Source: Oscarella lobularis (Eukaryota; Porifera; Homoscleromorpha; Homosclerophorida; Oscarellidae). Taken from it: a stretch of DNA of 64,000 nt. The stretch covers positions 1,798,001-1,862,000 of the forward strand of contig NC_089190.1 of assembly GCF_947507565.1 (NCBI RefSeq). The letters are read 5' to 3'. Positions 1-10,717 of the stretch are shown one piece after another. Positions within the stretch are counted from its first letter, which is position 1, and each line of letters starts with the position of its first letter. A program made the translations under genes and the position numbers. The notes under the pieces are model-generated. The model ran no database searches, had not been told where the DNA came from, and saw nothing but the letters and a program-made list of their open reading frames with translations.

Positions 1-1330
1 TCTTTCATTCGGTTTTGCTCAAGTACAAATATGTTGCTCTATTTCGCGAACGGCTCGACGGTTCTTTGAGAGGAATGCTTCTCATAGACAAAGATGAAGG
101 GCAGATAAAGAACGGAAGAAAGTACAATTGCATCAAGGTAAAAATATTCCTCCTCAAAATCGAACAGAAAGCTAGCTCTTTTGCTTTTCAGATGGGTCTT
201 GCTTTGTTTACAACTAAATATCGCGGTGGTCCTCTACTGTATTTTGTAGCTGGCTACCATCTACTGAAAGGCTAGAACGCCAATGCTGTCTATATAGATA
301 TCCATTGATTTCCTATCTCCAGCGTTGCTTCTTCATCCCTTCACTCCCTTGTACGCAATGTACAAGTGCTTCAGTTACAAGAGCTACTTGGTACTCTCTA
401 CAAGGAAAGTAAATCAGTCATATGATGACCAGCTTTTGTTTAGGCAACTATAAGAACTTGTGCTGAAGTGAGAGATTTCGAGACGTTCACGTGTATGTCA
501 ACGCTGATATAATAGGTTTACCCAAGACACGATAAAGAGACGCCTGCATGGGAGAAAAGGTAAAGAATGAGCGCCAGCCCTAAGTTTTAATAGCACTGAG
601 GGACTCTCGTTTTCTCGTTGTATCGACAAGCATTATGAACGATTTTGGGCGATCCATTGCCGAGTCGGAAGGATCAAAATATGACGAGGACAGCTGTATT
701 ATCATTCGTGAAGTCGCTCGGCTTCATGTAAGTGACTTCCTGTTTTTTTCTAATTGTTTCAGCGTGACTCACCCGGACGGGTAGGATCACGCAGCGCCGG
801 ACACGCCCGACGCCCGAAAGAATCCTCACAGCAATTTTTTTCTCCAAGCTAATCCTGGCTGGAACAAAGTAGACGATTTTTTATATTTAAATAAGTACAG
901 GTGACTTTCATTTTTTTAGGGCCATTGCATGGTCATCCTCGCTCGGATAACGTGGGGAAGTTTGGCTGGGCTTGTTTTCCAGGCAATCAAACGACACTTT
1001 CGAGGCAAACAACCTGCTGCTTCGGTGAGAGTTTCAAAGACGAAAATTTGACCGTAGACTCATGAATCATTGAGTGATGATTTTAGGAAAGGACTAAGGT
1101 CAGTAGAGAAAAGCCAGCACTTCGTCGAAGCATGTCTCTCTCCGAGTCTCTTTCAAGCAAGTTAGTGAAAGTTTGGCTGACTGTCCATTCCTTCACTTTC
1201 CTTTTTTCTATTTATTAGACAGTACTATACGGTCGATCCGATTTGGTGTCCTCGCGACAACAGCTTGCCTCTCATTTCTCAGTCGCCAAAAGACGTCGAT
1301 TATTCTCTTTTGGACTTTCCAGATCTATAG
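1..1330 (+). CDS. Unrecognised multi-pass membrane protein, copy 1 (5' end outside window)
   Basis: Most 5' of three tandem paralogues; the start lies before base 1. The first visible exon encodes KYVALFRERLDGSLRG, matching copy 2 almost word for word, and ends at a GT donor near 139. The next exon begins MGLALFTTKYRGGPL (from about 191). Later exons give the conserved YPRHDKETPAWEK block (about 518-560), then ANPGWNK joined across an intron to GHCMVILARITW (about 920-1026), a hydrophobic, probably membrane-associated segment. A basic Ser-rich tail ends in DYSLLDFPDL and TAG at 1328-1330. I do not recognise the family. Several exon joins in the middle are uncertain because the reading frame shifts between homologous blocks, so a degraded copy cannot be excluded. 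Confidence 0.5.
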
Positions 1331-1571
1331 ACTTCAAGTGCTTGCTTTCTGACTTTGTTGTTGTGAGCCCTTCTCTCCAAGGCAACGGTAACAATGACCC
1401 TTGACACTTTTGACAAGTACAGTTCTATGTACGGTTTCATTGACCTTCTCCTGTTCCTGTACCACGACGCGCTTGCCGCGAATTAGTGACGTCACGAAAT
1501 CCACAGAGTAAGAGGTCGCACGTTCGTCGCCTGGCACTAGCAGTCGCTCTATTGACAACATCGTCTCTGCC

Positions 1572-3390
1572 ATGAATCTCTTTCTTCCCGATTGGCTGGT
1601 TGCTGTTCTTCTAGTGGTCCTTCCGCTTCTATATCTATTCCGAAAGGTTCGCGACGCGCCCGCCTCTTCTGCTTTCGTTGCGTCTATTCTCTCCCGTTTT
1701 AGACGCTCCAAGAACTCTTTATCCTTTGGGTTGTCGCGCGCGGATTCAAGTAAGCCGGCCCTGCTGGACGTTCAGTGTGCCTGATTCCTGCGGTCGTATC
1801 ATGATAGGAATCGAAAGAGCAAACGCAACCAGAATCTTCACTCGTACATTTGCCGAACGGACCAACTCGATTCGGTGAGATAGAGACGCGATTGGAGCGT
1901 AAGTTTCAGTGCTTATGCGTACATCCGGCGTGCAGCCACCCCGAGTACGTAATAACAGCCTCAGTAGGCCGTAGAGACAGACTTTTTTGGCTAACCACCG
2001 TCCGTACTTAATTCGTTATCTAATAGCAGTTTCTCTTTGGCAGTTTGCCGTTTCAGAATTGTGGACGTTCATCAATCAAATGATGGCTGCCGATAATGAC
2101 ACCGCCGGATCGTACGTCATATCTCGCCCTGGTACATACCGGTCTATAATTGGATTTCGAATAGGATCGAAGCTACTCACGCAGCTATTCTCGCGTACAA
2201 GTACGTCGCGCTATTTCGCGAACGTCAGGACGGCTCTCTGCGCGGGTTGTTTTTTGTCGACGTGAAAACCGATTTGAAGCGAGAGGGCAAGCGATACAAT
2301 CTAATTCGAGTAAGAACATGACTATTTGCGGTCCGCACGTTTAAAAATGATATGCCCATGTAGTTGGGTGGCCTACTATTCCGCAGTGAATACCGCGGAG
2401 GTCCTTTGATGTATGCCGTAGCTAGTGCGCTCTGTTTTCAGTGTAAGGAAGGATTGACTTTGCGTGCCTATCTTCTGGGCTTCCTTACTGACATACTACG
2501 CCTGTCTAGGTATGCTAACTCATCCTCTGACCCCTCTCTATATAATCTTCAAGACATTCAGTTACAAAAGCTATAGAGTGCGTAATACCATTAATTAATT
2601 AATTAATCAAATACGTTTTAATAAACCTTTACGGTTTTTAGCTGGCTGCCCAGATAATTGACTTCACCTATCCTCGGTATAACAAAGAGACGCCCAAATG
2701 GGAAAAACAGTAAAAATTTCTGTTTTGTCTGGTTAGCGCTTTAACTATTTGCTTCTAAGTTTATTAGACGAATTGGGTCATAGTTATGAATCCGATGACA
2801 CTAAATATTATCCGGAAACAAATATTCTTCATCGACGTGTCAATCACATGGCACAACACGCAGTTGCCGACAATTTGAATTTCCATGACAATCCTCACGT
2901 GCAGTTCTTTTATGAAAGAAACCCAAACTGGCGAGAAGTATAATAAACTGAACTCGAAACAGAGGAAAGTATATTTAATTCTGTTTCCTAAGGGCGACTG
3001 CCTCGTTGTTGTTTCGCGGATAACGTGGATGGGATTAATGAACATGGTTTTACAGTCGTTCAAACGAGCATTTTTTCAGACGAAAAGGCGTGATGCTACT
3101 GCACCTGCCGCAGCGGTGGCGAAAGCTAAGCCACAGATGAATCGCCGTGGTTCCTTGGCACCTGATCCATCAAAACGAAAATTATTGCGAAGACTGACAA
3201 CGCGTGCAGCACTAAAGGACATCTACTCAAGCAGGTACTGCTGCTGCAAAAAAATAGTATTTGTATTTGTTATTTCTATTGTAAAAGATTCATCGACAAG
3301 AAGGCTCACGTGTCAAGAGGATCACTTACAATAGACGAAGTTCCAAATAATCTAAATTTTGACGAAGTTGACATACCGTCACCAATATAG
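1572..3390 (+). CDS. Unrecognised multi-pass membrane protein, copy 2
   Basis: Starts at ATG 1572 with a hydrophobic N-terminus (DWLVAVLLVVLPLLYLF), an obvious first membrane segment or signal anchor. Blocks in order: LHSYICRTDQLD (about 1838-1877), AYKYVALFRERQDGSLRG, LGGLLFRSEYRGGPLMYAVA, a second hydrophobic block around HPLTPLYIIFKTF, YPRYNKETPKWEK, and FYERNPNWRE joined across a 55-bp intron (2938-2992) to GDCLVVVSRITWMG. The cytoplasmic-looking tail is basic with RRGSLAPDPSKRK and ends in EVDIPSPI, TAG at 3388-3390. The exon near 1700-1880 would need an abnormally short intron or a frame change, so part may be misread or damaged. A second, broken copy of the 3' half lies at 16706-21245. 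Function unknown. Confidence 0.5.
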
Positions 3391-3497
3391 AGCGTTAGCT
3401 AAAAAGATTATCCACTGATACACTGTAATGTAATATATGGCGGAACTTCCCGGGAAGAGAGGCGTTCCTTTAGTTGCGCTTGCGCGAGTCTGTTCAG

Positions 3498-5016
3498 ATG
3501 GAACGATTGTTTGCTCTCTTTCTCGCAAGCGAGGGTCTTATCGCCGTCTGTGCGATCACGTTGGCCTTAGTCTACTTCTATTGGGACGTGAGTCTCGTGC
3601 CGGCGCGAAAAGAAACAACTGAAATCTTTCTCGATCTCTCTCTCGTAGTCGCTTTTCGCTCTTCTCCTTGCTTACAGCGCTAGTCGCGGATACGAAAATC
3701 CTACGACGAAGAAGAGAGAGCATCTTTGTTGCTACATCTGTCATCCGGAGAATCTCGACCAGGTCAGAGAATCGGATGCACTCTGTACTGTCTCTTTTAG
3801 GGCCTCCTTTATCTGGCGCTTTACTGTAGATCTCTTACGAACAACTCTACAGTCTTGGAAAACATTCCATGCCCGTTCCAACGTAAGCCTCTCGGCCTAA
3901 GAGAGTAGGCCAGACTCTCTCAGCGCGCTGGGAAACGAGAGCTCGTCTGGCACGCTCCTCCCACTACGTCCCTCACGTGTTCGTGATCTCATATTATAGG
4001 GTGACCGATTTTGTGGCCTACGCAAAGCTTTATAGCCGTGCGGCGATTTTCCGATGTCGCAAGACGGGCACTCTGCAGGGAATCATCCTCTGGAACTTGG
4101 ATGAAAATGCAACGGAGGGAGATAGAACGTACACTTGTATTCGAGTAATCTAATAGTCCATCGGATCCTACTGGCTTTGACGTCCGGCTATGATCTAGTT
4201 TGGGGGAATGATCTTTCGGCATTCTCTGCAAATGCGTTGGTTCAAGCTTGTCTGCTTCGCATACGTTTTCAAAGGTGTTTTGGGTATGATTCATGCGACA
4301 TGTTTTGACTTTTTGACGGTATTAGTTTGGTTATTCAATCCCTTCGTGCCTCTCGTGTTCACTTTTCTCTGCAAAAGGTCATCATTGTATACAGTAAGAA
4401 AACCCTTTATTTTGTCTCTAATTTAAAAAGATAATCAATTATCATAGACTTTGATAAAGATGACTGAAAGGGTGCTTTTATTAATAATCAATAAGTAAGG
4501 CGACGCTGTCAAGCGTTGTTTTTATTTAGATGTATCCTCGTTTTGATGCCGATATTCCTTCATGGGAAAAAAGGTGGCGCTTTATAGGATTGGTTCTGTC
4601 TCTATTACTATTGTTTTTGCGTGTCTAGCCTCATTGATCAATGTGGTCAAATGCTTGCAACCACCGTCGGCTCTGGTATGTACGATCCAGAAACGTGCAT
4701 TGCATCTCTCAGCAGACTTAGGCCGAATTTCACGGAAGATTGGGTATGCAATAATTTATCGCTTCAATTTTGACTAAAAAAGCCGTCATGGCGGTGGTAT
4801 AAGGTTGAGCCAACTGAAAAAGAAGTGGAGTCTAGCGAGGATCCTCACCTAAAGTATTACTTCAACTTAGGAGTTAGAGATATGGTGAGAAAGTTCCTAA
4901 GAGGAGGCATAGAATATTAAATTCCGTTGTACCTTTAGGCAAAAGCTCTTATTTGCATTTTACGGATTGACAAACGATTTTTGTTGCGTTCGTTTCTGAA
5001 AGTATTTTGGAAGTGA
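3498..5016 (+). CDS. Unrecognised multi-pass membrane protein, copy 3
   Basis: ATG 3498 opens a hydrophobic segment (EGLIAVCAITLALVYFYW). A GT-AG intron leads to SLFALLLAYSASRGYENPTTKKR and CCYICHPENLDQ, homologous to copy 2's LHSYICRTDQLD. Next come GLLYLALYCRS, then a soluble block ending DENATEGDRTYTCIR (about 4001-4143), which aligns with KREGKRYNLIR of copy 2. Further membrane-like segments are FLTVLVWLFNPFVPLVFTF (about 4300-4377) and FIGLVLSLLLLFLRV. The conserved MYPRFDADIPSWEK exon starts at about 4531. The last exon ends FLKVFWK with TGA at 5014-5016, so this copy lacks the long basic tail of copies 1 and 2. It is the most diverged of the three, so the duplication giving rise to it is probably older. 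Exon joins are by eye. Confidence 0.5.
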
Positions 5017-5509
5017 TTTTTAGTACGTGGCAGCCTGCACGATTACAGTAGTCACCGTCAGTAAATTTTACGATGAAGACCAAATTCTTTCTACACTGTC
5101 CTATCCGACACTGCCGACACCCGTGCAAACTACATCAATTAATTAATTATTTTACGCGTAGAAACGCATACGGGTTTGCATAAAAAATGATGAATGCAAG
5201 ATATAGCCTGGAAGTCAGCAGGATGCAACGCGCGAGTCGTTCGTTTTTGACAAACGAAGCTTTTTTGCTGCCCAAACGCTCGCAAGACACGTCGAGAAGA
5301 ACGAAAACGCCGGTTAGGACTCTAACGACTGGATGGCGACATCGACGAGCGGCGAACGAAACGTTTATAGCGTGCGTTACACTAAACGATCGAATGGGTG
5401 CTAAAAAATCGTTTTGCAGGCGCATGCAATTACAAAACGAACGTCCAAAGAGCACGCAGTGTTTCTATACGGCCATGCCTTTCCACTGACATCATTTTCT
5501 CGCGTCAGC
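5017..5509. other. Intergenic stretch, nothing recognised
   Basis: No gene could be supported here. Both strands are open for about 100 codons (5147-5489), but the two open frames overlap each other completely, show no domain, and use unusual composition rich in CGA/ACG; I treat them as chance. It leads directly into the tandem repeat at 5510. Confidence 0.5.
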
Positions 5510-5833
5510 CTATCGAAAAAAAGCGCTGACGTTGTTCGATCGAGAAATCGGCGCTTTTCCTCGAACAGAGTACCTAAAAACAAGAGAGAAAACACTGACG
5601 CTGCTCGGAGCGATCGACGCTTTTGCTCTCGAGCAAAGTGCCTAAAAACAAGAAAAAACGCTGACGCTGCTTTCTTCGAACGAAGGACGTTGTTCGATCG
5701 AGAAATCGGCGCTTTTAATTCCTCGAACAGAGTACCTAAAACAAGAGATAAAACGCTGACGCTGCTCGATCGAGCGATCGACGCTTTTGCTCTCGAACAA
5801 AGTGCCTATAAAAACAAGAACAAGTTTTAGTTT
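5510..5833. repeat. Tandem repeat, 168-bp period, CTGACGCTGCT family
   Basis: The block beginning GACGTTGTTCGATCGAGAAA occurs at 5528 and again at 5696, a 168-bp period. Each unit contains smaller related sub-blocks of the form AACGCTGACGCTGCT ... CTCGAACAAAGTGCCTAAAAACAAG. An isolated piece of the same family (ACGCTGACGCTGCTTTCTTCG) reappears at 13406-13440. No coding potential is supported. Confidence 0.8.
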
Positions 5834-6070
5834 GGAAAAATGTCTCGGTGTGTCTTGCATGAAATTGCAGGTGTAACAGTAAAATATAAAGCAGAGGCAA
5901 CGTGAAGGAAAAAAGAGAAGGGCGCTTAATGGTGATGATGATGAATATTATCATCGATGATCAAGTATTCTTCTCTTCCTCAATCATACAGATTGATCAC
6001 GCCTTTGCATTTCATTTAACTGTTACAAATGCAAGACGGTATGTTGTGGGTTTTTAGAGCAGGAGTTTTA
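5818..6070. repeat. Dispersed repeat, copy A (interrupted by the element at 6071-8888)
   Basis: About 250 bp from ACAAGTTTTAGTTTGGAAAA to the target site GTTTTA is nearly identical to 10309-10557. The homology resumes on the other side of the 6071-8888 insertion for about 28 bp (8889-8916). The full repeat is therefore split here and intact at 10309-10579. It includes a (GAT)n-like stretch and GATGATCAAGTATTCTTC. No open reading frame of note. Confidence 0.85.
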
Positions 6071-6124
6071 CAGGGTTCTGCCGAGAATATTTTTAGTGTG
6101 GGAAGAAGGTATGGAAGGATAGAT

Positions 6125-6445
6125 AAAATACGCAATTTTAAAAAAAGTCCGAGACAATTTTAAAAATCGTCAAAGACAATTTTAAAATGGTCCTAGGCAA
6201 TTTAAAAAATTTCTTAAAACGATTTTTAAAATTGTCTTGGACCATTTTTAAAACTGTTTTGACGATTTTTAAATTTTTTAAATTGTCTCAGGACAATTTT
6301 AAAAATTGTTCCAAGACAATTTTAAAGGATTGTCTTGGAACAATTTTTAAAATTGTCCTGAGACAATTTTAGACTTGTCTTGGGACAATTTTTAGAATTG
6401 TCTGGGGACAATCTTTAGAAATGTCTGGGGACAATCTTTAGAAAT
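6125..6445. repeat. Array of AT-rich palindromes, left arm of the element
   Basis: Repeated imperfect palindromes of the form GACAATTTTTAAAATTGTC linked by CTTGGAC or CTGGGAC spacers. The same motif reappears on the far side of the satellite (8653-8765), so the satellite is nested in a palindrome array. The core is similar to the GACGATTTTTAAAAATCGTC array at 10718-11768. Confidence 0.8.
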
Positions 6446-8645
6446 GTCTTGAGATCTACGAATCTACGATCTACGAATCTACGATCTACAAATCTACAAA
6501 TCTACGATCTATATTTACAATCTACAAATCTAACGATCTACAAATCTACAATCTACAAATCTACGATCTACGAATCTACGATCTACGAATCTACGATCTA
6601 CAAATGTACAAATCTACGATCTATATTTACAATCTACAAATCTAACGATCTACAAATCTACAATCTACAAATCTACGATCTACGAATCTACGATCTACGA
6701 ATCTACAATCTACGAATCTAACGATCTACAAATCTACAATCTACAAATCTACGATCTACAAATCTACGATCTACGATCTACGAATCTACAATCTACAAAT
6801 CTAAAAATCTACGATCTACGAATCTACGATCTACAATCTACAAATCTAACGATCTACAAATCTACAAATCTACAAATCTACAATCTACGATCTACAATCT
6901 ACAAATCTACGATCTACAATCTATAATCTACAAATCTACGAATCTACGATCTACAAATCTACGATCTACAAATCTACAATCTACAAATCGAAGCTACAAA
7001 TCTACAAAATCGAAGCTACGAATCTACAAATCTACGAATCTACAAATCTACAAATCTACAAATCGAAGCTACAAATCTACTACAAATCTACGATCTACGA
7101 ATCTACAATCTACAAATCTACAATCTACGAATTTACGATCTACAATCTACAAATCTAAAAATCTACAATCTATAATCTACAAATCTACGAATCTACGATC
7201 TACAAATCTACGATCTATAATCTACAAATCGAAGCTACAAATCTACGAATCTACAAATCTACAAATCTACTACAAATCTACGATCTACGAATCTACGATC
7301 TACGAATCTACGATCTACGAATCTACTATCTACAAATCTACAAATCTACGAATCTACAAATCTACAATCTACGAATCTACTATCTACAAATCTACAAATC
7401 TACGAATCTACAAATCTACAATCTACAAAACTACAAATCTACGAATCTACAAATCTACTAATCTACGAATCTACAAATCTACGATCTACGAATCTACGAT
7501 CTACGAATCTACAATCTACAAATCTACAAATCTACAATCTACGAATCTACGATCTACGAATCTACGATCTACGAATCTACAATCTACAAATCTACAAATC
7601 TACGAATCTACGATCTACGAATCTACGATCTACAAATGTACAAATCTACGATCTATATTTACAATCTACAAATCTAACGATCTACAAATCTACAATCTAC
7701 AAATCTACGATCTACGAATCTACGATCTACGAATCTACAATCTACGAATCTAACGATCTACAAATCTACAATCTACAAATCTACGATCTACAAATCTACG
7801 ATCTACGATCTACGAATCTACAATCTACAAATCTAAAAATCTACGATCTACGAATCTACGATCTACAATCTACAAATCTAACGATCTACAAATCTACAAA
7901 TCTACAAATCTACAATCTACGATCTACAATCTACAAATCTACGATCTACAATCTATAATCTACAAATCTACGAATCTACGATCTACAAATCTACGATCTA
8001 CAAATCTACAATCTACAAATCGAAGCTACAAATCTACAAAATCGAAGCTACGAATCTACAAATCTACGAATCTACAAATCTACAAATCTACAAATCGAAG
8101 CTACAAATCTACTACAAATCTACGATCTACGAATCTACAATCTACAAATCTACAATCTACGAATTTACGATCTACAATCTACAAATCTAAAAATCTACAA
8201 TCTATAATCTACAAATCTACGAATCTACGATCTACAAATCTACGATCTATAATCTACAAATCGAAGCTACAAATCTACGAATCTACAAATCTACAAATCT
8301 ACTACAAATCTACGATCTACGAATCTACGATCTACGAATCTACGATCTACGAATCTACTATCTACAAATCTACAAATCTACGAATCTACAAATCTACAAT
8401 CTACGAATCTACTATCTACAAATCTACAAATCTACGAATCTACAAATCTACAATCTACAAAACTACAAATCTACGAATCTACAAATCTACTAATCTACGA
8501 ATCTACAAATCTACGATCTACGAATCTACGATCTACGAATCTACAATCTACAAATCTACAAATCTACAATCTACGAATCTACGATCTACGAATCTACAAT
8601 CTACGAATCTACAAATCTACAATCTACAAATCTACAATCTACCTA
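6446..8645. repeat. ATCTACRA satellite with 1,032-bp higher-order duplication
   Basis: About 2.2 kb built almost entirely from 7-9-bp units (ATCTACG, AATCTACA, ATCTACGA), with rare variants such as AAATCGAAGCTAC. The rare variant CAAATGTACA is at 6601 and 7633, and GAATTTACGA near 7129 and 8161. Both give a displacement of 1,032 bp, so the second half is a recent tandem copy of the first. A 90-codon open frame at the left end (SLRSTN-like repeats) is a by-product of the repeat and is not called a gene. Confidence 0.9.
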
Positions 8646-8652
8646 CCATCTA

Positions 8653-8765
8653 ATTTTTCTTGGGACAATTTTTAAAATTGTCTTGGACCATTTATAAAAT
8701 CGTCTTGGACCATTTTTAAAATTGTCTTGGACCATTTTAAAAATTGTCTTGGACGGTTGTTTTGG
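8653..8765. repeat. AT-rich palindrome array, right arm of the element
   Basis: Four to five units of GGACAATTTTTAAAATTGTCTT type, matching the array at 6125-6445. Their presence on both flanks suggests that the ATCTACRA satellite expanded inside a pre-existing palindromic element. Confidence 0.75.
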
Positions 8766-8894
8766 ACGATGTACCCGGCAGTAATTATTGCAAGCTACGG
8801 GCTGTCATAACGTTATAGTAGTATGGGTCGGCGATAGGCGAGTAAGGGTCGGGGCCGACCCATGCCGACCCATGTGGGCAGAACCCTGGTTTTA

Positions 8895-9300
8895 GTGGGC
8901 CCCCTCAAAGGGATACAATGAACGGAATTGGCCCCACCTGCAGAACCCCAATCTAACATGTATACTTACGGTATTCCGCCTCACTGAGGTCTTCTGCTTT
9001 TAGAGATCCGACTGCGGCTATTAAATAATTATCAGACATAAAACAGCCTTTGCAATATGAGTGGTACCTTCCCACTCCTCTTCACCGAAGTTATCGTTTT
9101 CATAATCTTTATTAATAATGGCAGAAAGTATATATAATAAAATCCCGTTGAATTGACTTATAGAGGTTACCGGGATCCGCGGGCGCGGCAGGAAGAGCGG
9201 CGGCAGCGCCTAATGACATGCAGAAAGTGTTTACAAATGTAAATTGTATTCCACTAAGAGTTTACCGGTTTCCTCAGCCTCTTCAACTATTGCTTCTGGG
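8895..9300. other. Intergenic stretch after the element
   Basis: The first 22 bases (GTGGGCCCCCTCAAAGGGATAC, to 8916) belong to the dispersed repeat interrupted by the element. The rest has no recognisable gene, RNA or repeat. Short open frames here lack any domain. Confidence 0.5.
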
Positions 9301-9530
9301 ATCCCTAACGCACAAAACGTGATACGCTCGATTACGAATGCATGCACCGTGCATGCATGCAATGCACCTGTTGGCAGAGGAAATTCAGCGGCTTCCTCAT
9401 CTGACGGCACCTCCCAACTCTCTATACCGCGCAGAACGTGAAACGTTTGATTACAAACACATGCAGTGTAAGATGCACCTGTCAGCGAACGAGGTTCTTC
9501 ATCTGATGACGTACGACTCTCTAGCGCACA
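9301..9530. repeat. Two diverged 119-bp direct repeats
   Basis: The block around AACGTGATACGCTCGATTACGAATGCATGCAC (9316 onward) recurs as AACGTGAAACGTTTGATTACAAACACATGCAG (9435 onward), 119 bp apart. The minus strand is open across both (9231-9536), giving two related peptide blocks with SDEE and TFHVLRG/TFCALG. That could be a decayed exon, but there is no start context, splice support or family match. Confidence 0.55.
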
Positions 9531-10308
9531 CCTCATCTAAGGAGAGAGCATGGACGTAATATAATTAGTGATTATTAGAGTATTTATGAGCGTCTTAAGT
9601 AATCCTTTAACTGGCCTACCTCTCCTCCCCCAGCTGCGCCCTCTTCACCGCTCCAGCTCCACATCTAAGGAGAGAGCATGGACGTAATTAATTAGTGATT
9701 ATTAACTGGCCTACCTCTGCTCCTCCTCCCCCAGCTTCATCGCGCCCCATCTAAGGAGATGGAGAGATAATATAATTAGTGATTATTAGAGTATTTTTGA
9801 GTGTCTTACGTCACTCCTTAACCGTTCAATCTCGTCGTCCTTCATCCCCAGTTCTCTGTCCTTCGCCTTCAACTAAAAAGCGATTATTTGACAAAAGTAG
9901 TATTTATGGGCGTCTTACGTCATTCTCTAGCCCTTTGATCTCGTTTTCCTTCATCCCTAGCTCTCTCTCCTTCACCTTCAACTAAAAAGCGATTATTTGA
10001 CAAACGTAGTATTTATGAGCGTCTTACGTCTTTCTTCATCCTCTCCATCTCTTCAGCCATCCTCTCCATCTCTTCATTCTTCTCCTTTAACTAAAAAGCG
10101 ATTATTTGACAAAAGTAGTATTTATGGGCGTCTTACGTCATTCTCTAGCCCTTTGATCTCGTTTTCCTTCATCCCTAGCTCTCTCTCCTTCACCTTCAAC
10201 TAAAAAGCGATTATTTGACAAACGTAGTATTTATGAGTGTCTTACGTCTTTCTTCATCCCCTCCATCTCCATCCTCCCCATCTCTTCATCCTTCTCCTTT
10301 AACTAACA
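9531..10308. repeat. Tandem repeats, 109-bp period, with related proximal units
   Basis: AAAAAGCGATTATTTGACAAA occurs at 9875, 9984, 10093 and 10202, exactly 109 bp apart each time, followed by GTAGTATTTATG(A/G)GCGTCTTACGTC and a pyrimidine-rich TTCATCC/CTCTCC tract. Alternate units resemble each other more (AAAAGTAG versus AAACGTAG), giving a 218-bp higher-order pattern. Before 9770 there are looser units sharing CATCTAAGGAGAG and TAATTAGTGATTATTA. Confidence 0.85.
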
Positions 10309-10579
10309 AGTTTTAGTTTGGAAAAATGTCTCGGTTTGTCTTGCATGAAATTGCAGGTGTAACAGTAAAATATAAAGCAGAGTGCAACGTGAAGGAAAAA
10401 AAGAGAAGGGTACTTGATGGTGATGATGATGAATATTATCATCGATGATCAAGTATTCTTCTCTTCCTCAATCATACAGATTGATCACGCCTTTACATTT
10501 CATTTTACTGCTACAAACCAAGACCGTATGTTGTGGGTTTTTAGAGCAGGAGTTTTAGTGGGCCCCCTCAAAGGGATAC
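10309..10579. repeat. Dispersed repeat, copy B (uninterrupted empty site)
   Basis: Nearly identical to 5818-6070 plus 8889-8916. It carries a single GTTTTA at 10552-10557 where the other copy holds the 2.8-kb element, so it records the pre-insertion state. Confidence 0.85.
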
Positions 10580-10717
10580 CCGTTTGTTTCCGAAGGGCGG
10601 GGTTATAAAAAGGTTGGCGGACAGGCAGCAGGCGGAAAACCTGGAACGATGGCTTGAAAATTCATGGATGCGAGCAAAAGTGGTGTTGAAAGAAGTACAG
10701 TGCGCATGCGTAAGCAG

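Larger units (their letters stand above)
6071..8888. mobile_element. Transposon-like insertion with terminal inverted repeats, filled with satellite
   Basis: The left end reads CAGGGTTCTGCC (6071-6082) and the right end is its exact reverse complement GGCAGAACCCTG (8877-8888). The 6-bp flank GTTTTA is present on both sides (6065-6070 and 8889-8894), as a target-site duplication. The uninterrupted relative of the host sequence at 10309-10579 has a single GTTTTA (10552-10557), an empty-site comparison that confirms insertion. The 2,818-bp interior has no transposase, so the element is non-autonomous. It carries palindromic AT-rich arrays near both ends and a 2.2-kb ATCTACRA satellite between them. 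A CAGGG terminus recalls hAT-type ends, but hAT elements usually make 8-bp duplications, so the superfamily is open. Confidence 0.8.

Noticed and set aside
5147-5489. Overlapping 100-codon frames on both strands
   Set aside because: Mutually overlapping, no domain, arginine-rich composition typical of chance frames.
6449-6721. 90-codon STNLRSTN-type repeat protein
   Set aside because: Chance frame through ATCTACRA satellite, with no start context or conservation.
6071-8888. Assignment of the element to the hAT superfamily
   Set aside because: CAGGG ends are suggestive, but the target duplication reads as 6 bp, not 8 bp, and there is no transposase.
9231-9536. Minus-strand 101-codon frame with two SDEE-containing blocks
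   Set aside because: The protein repeat simply mirrors the 119-bp DNA repeat; no splice sites, family or flanking exons supported it as a gene.
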